Shown here: piece by piece, positions 56,531-58,467 of the stretch | How positions within the stretch are numbered: the first letter of the stretch is position 1 | Layout: each line of letters starts with the position of its first letter | Assembly (NCBI RefSeq): GCF_002086515.1 | Contig: NZ_MVHH01000027.1 | Location: forward strand, 1-58,467 | Source: Mycolicibacter arupensis | Lineage (GTDB): Bacteria > Actinomycetota > Actinomycetes > Mycobacteriales > Mycobacteriaceae | Reading direction: 5' to 3' | Length of the DNA stretch: 58,467 nucleotides | The notes under the pieces: generated by a model | Told to the model about the DNA's origin: nothing | Seen by the model: only the letters and a program-made list of their open reading frames with translations | Database searches by the model: none | Position numbers and translations under genes: made by a program

Positions 56531-57400
56531 GTGGCACTTGACCCCACAGCGATCGGTACGACCGCTGATCCGATGTTGGTCGAATGGACTGATCGCGACA
56601 CCATGCTCTATGCACTGGGGGTCGGCGCCGGAACAGCCGACCTGGCGTTCACCACCGAGAACAGTCACGACACCCCGCAGCAGGTGTTGCCCACCTACGC
56701 CGTCATCTGCTGCATGGGCTTCGCGGCCGCAGGCAAGATCGGCACATTCAACCCGGCGCTGCTGCTGCACGGCTCGCAGGAGGTGCGGCTGTTCGCGCCG
56801 CTGCCCCCGGCCGGGAGCCTGCAGGTGGTGGCCGAGGTCGCCGACATCCAAGACAAAGGCGAGGGCAAGAACGCGATCGTGATGCTGCGTGCGCGCGGCA
56901 CCGACCCCAAGACCTCCGAGCTGGTGGTCGAGACCCTGGCCACCGTGGTCATCCGCAAGGCCGGCGGCTTCGGTGGGCAGCCCGGGCAACGGGCGGTCGC
57001 GCCGAGCATCCCCGACTCCGAACCCGATTCCCGCACCGCCTATGCGACCCGGGAGGATCAGGCGCTGCTCTATCGGCTCTCCGGCGACCGCAACCCGCTG
57101 CACAGCGACCCGTGGTTCGCCACCACGCTGGCCGGTTTCCCCAAGCCGATCCTGCACGGGCTGTGCACCTACGGTTTTGCCGGGCGCGCGCTGGTCGCCG
57201 AACTCGGCGGCGGCGACGCCAGCCGGGTCTCCGCCATCTCGGCGCGCTTCACCGATCCGGTGTTTCCGGGGGAGACCCTGACCACCTCGATCTGGCGAAC
57301 CGAGTCGGGCAAGGCGGTGTTTCGCACCGAAGCCGCCGGTCCCGACGGCGCCAACCCACGGGTGGTGCTCGACGACGGTGCCGTCCAGTTCCAGGCCTGA
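56531..57400 (+). CDS. htdY: (3R)-hydroxyacyl-thioester dehydratase HtdY
   Basis: A 289-aa double hot-dog enzyme of the MaoC type that dehydrates 3-hydroxyacyl thioesters. The hydratase-2 motif with catalytic Asp and His is YRLSGDRNPLHSDPWFA (about 178-194), followed by LHGLCTYGFAGRALV. The N-terminal hot-dog half (about 10-140) lacks these residues, as usual. Counterpart of Rv3389c (290 aa). GTG 56531 has GAAGGAG upstream. Divergent from lpqD with 86 bp between starts. Confidence 0.94.
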   Translation: MALDPTAIGTTADPMLVEWTDRDTMLYALGVGAGTADLAFTTENSHDTPQQVLPTYAVICCMGFAAAGKIGTFNPALLLHGSQEVRLFAPLPPAGSLQVVAEVADIQDKGEGKNAIVMLRARGTDPKTSELVVETLATVVIRKAGGFGGQPGQRAVAPSIPDSEPDSRTAYATREDQALLYRLSGDRNPLHSDPWFATTLAGFPKPILHGLCTYGFAGRALVAELGGGDASRVSAISARFTDPVFPGETLTTSIWRTESGKAVFRTEAAGPDGANPRVVLDDGAVQFQA

Positions 57401-57407
57401 CGGCCCT

Positions 57408-58467
57408 TCAGCTGCGTAACGGCAGGCTGAGCCGGAACACCGCGCCGGTGTCGGAGGGTAGGCATTCGAGACTGCCGTGATGGGCTCGTGCCAGTGCCCT
57501 GGCGATCGACAGGCCCAGCCCGGCTCCTCCGGAATCCCGGTTACGTGCGTCGTCGAGGCGGACCAGCCGGTCGAATATCCGCTCGCGGTCCGACTGCGGG
57601 ACACCTGGACCGGTGTCGGTGACGGTCACCTCGGCGTTGGACTCGCGGCGGGCGGTATGCACGGTGATCTCGCCGTCGGGCGGGCTGTGCCGGCAGGCAT
57701 TGTCCAACAGGTTGGACAGGATCTGGGCGATGCGGTGCGGGTCGGCGTGCACCGCCAGCGGCTGGCCGTCTCCGTCGAGACGAACGGCCAGGTGCGGCGC
57801 CAGCATGGCGGCACGGTCGACTGCGGCGGCGGCGATCTCGGCCACGTCGACGTCTTCGCAGCGCAGCGCCACCCCGGCGTCGATGCGCGCGATGTCGAGC
57901 AGGTCGCCGACCAGCCGAGCCGCCCGGCGGGTTTCGTCCGTCAGCAGGGTCGCGAATCGACGTCGACGTGCGGCGTTTCCGGTGTCGGCGGCGAGCTGCT
58001 GGGCCAGCGCCTGGATTCCCGCGATCGGGGTGCGCAACTCGTGGGCGGCGTCGGACAGGAACCGGCGGGTGTTCGCCTCGGCGCGCTGCGCGGTATCGGC
58101 GGCCTCGCGGGCGTCACTCTCGGCGGTCTCCAGGGCGTCGAGCATGCTGTCGAACGCCGCGGCGGCCTGCCCAAGCTCGGTCTGCGGCCGATCCGGGCGC
58201 AGGCGGCGGCCCCGGTCACCGTCGGCGATCAGTTGCGCCGTCGCGGTCATCCGCTGCAACGGTGCCAGGGCCCGGGCGGCCGCGAGGCCGACCAGCAACG
58301 CCACCAGGGCGAGCCCGATGAGACCGCCCACCAGCAGGTCAAACCGCAGTTCTGCGTGACGCGCGGTGATACCCGAGGTGTCCGCCAGCAGGGTCAGGGT
58401 CGAACCGTCCGGCAGCAGGTGGGTCACCGTGGTGCTGGTCCACTGGCCAAGCGGGGGTGGGGGTGGG
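57408..58467 (-). CDS. Sensor histidine kinase, N-terminus beyond the window
   Basis: The frame is open from the window end to a stop at 57408, giving at least 352 residues. The part seen starts PPPPPLGQWTSTT (end of an extracytoplasmic region), then a transmembrane helix (LLVGGLIGLALVALLVGLAA), a HAMP linker, the phospho-accepting H-box DAAHELRTPIAG, N-box NLLDNACRHSP, DTGPGVP, the F-box ERIFDRLVRLD and GAGLGLSIARAL. All kinase boxes are intact. The GTG at 58427 is internal, not the true start. A response regulator gene would be expected upstream, outside the window. The signal is unknown. Confidence 0.93.
   Translation of the reverse strand, partial: PPPPPLGQWTSTTVTHLLPDGSTLTLLADTSGITARHAELRFDLLVGGLIGLALVALLVGLAAARALAPLQRMTATAQLIADGDRGRRLRPDRPQTELGQAAAAFDSMLDALETAESDAREAADTAQRAEANTRRFLSDAAHELRTPIAGIQALAQQLAADTGNAARRRRFATLLTDETRRAARLVGDLLDIARIDAGVALRCEDVDVAEIAAAAVDRAAMLAPHLAVRLDGDGQPLAVHADPHRIAQILSNLLDNACRHSPPDGEITVHTARRESNAEVTVTDTGPGVPQSDRERIFDRLVRLDDARNRDSGGAGLGLSIARALARAHHGSLECLPSDTGAVFRLSLPLRS

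Overview
The window is high-GC DNA from a Mycobacterium-type actinomycete. The evidence is a PE_PGRS-like Gly/Asn-rich ORF, WhiB3, a GroEL1 with a His-rich tail, ImuA'/ImuB, guaB2/guaB3, choD, many GTG/TTG starts and good AGGAGG-type ribosome sites. From glmS to htdY the recognisable core genes follow the order of the M. tuberculosis H37Rv block Rv3436c to Rv3389c, read in the opposite direction, with accessory genes inserted. Rv numbers are recalled from the H37Rv annotation and were not looked up. I saw no tRNA, rRNA, CRISPR array or transposase.

Layout. 1-4.7 kb: cut 3' end of a PE_PGRS-like gene, a fatty-acyl-AMP ligase with a hydrolase-fold partner (minus), and a GjpA-type envelope protein. 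4.8-14.2 kb: glmS followed by an accessory stretch with two paralogous secreted four-cysteine proteins, a DUF4436 membrane protein, a VOC protein, RNase HI, an SDR/Baeyer-Villiger monooxygenase pair and a PknH-sensor-like membrane protein. 14.3-26 kb: conserved core with a rhomboid-like protein, nnrD, gadB, alr, a hydrolase, tsaE, a fused tsaB-rimI, tsaD and CIRCE-controlled groES-groEL1. A DUF559-type nuclease gene flanked by two copies of a palindromic repeat interrupts it. 26-30.3 kb: HXXEE protein, diiron ferritin-like protein, TetR, MpaB-type oxygenase, GlsB-like stress protein and a small lipoprotein. 30.5-37 kb: whiB3, an Rv3415c-like gene, DUF5319, guaB2, guaB3 and choD; sigD and its anti-sigma gene are missing from their usual place. 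37.4-41.3 kb: a 978-aa hydrolase/AMP-ligase fusion, DUF5709 and a ribosome-hibernation-type protein. 41.7-47.4 kb: GH65 phosphorylase with beta-phosphoglucomutase-like HAD, guaA and a PhyH dioxygenase. 47.4-58.5 kb: a second TetR/MpaB pair, the SOS-controlled imuA'-imuB mutasome genes, a frameshifted NTF2-like gene, an SDR, a nitronate monooxygenase-like gene that seems to need a non-canonical start, acrA1, lpqD, htdY and a histidine kinase cut by the window end.

The genes serve cell-wall precursor supply (glmS, alr), lipid and sterol activation (FAAL, choD, lipase-ligase fusion, acrA1, htdY), purine synthesis (guaB2, guaB3, guaA), tRNA t6A modification (tsaE/B/D), heat shock (groESL) and mutagenic repair (imuA'/imuB). 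The most interesting non-standard signals are the nuclease gene bracketed by palindromes, the perfect inverted repeat at the window edge, the missing sigD locus with two stops abutting, the non-ATG start of the nitronate monooxygenase-like gene, and several enzyme-fold proteins that have lost a catalytic residue.
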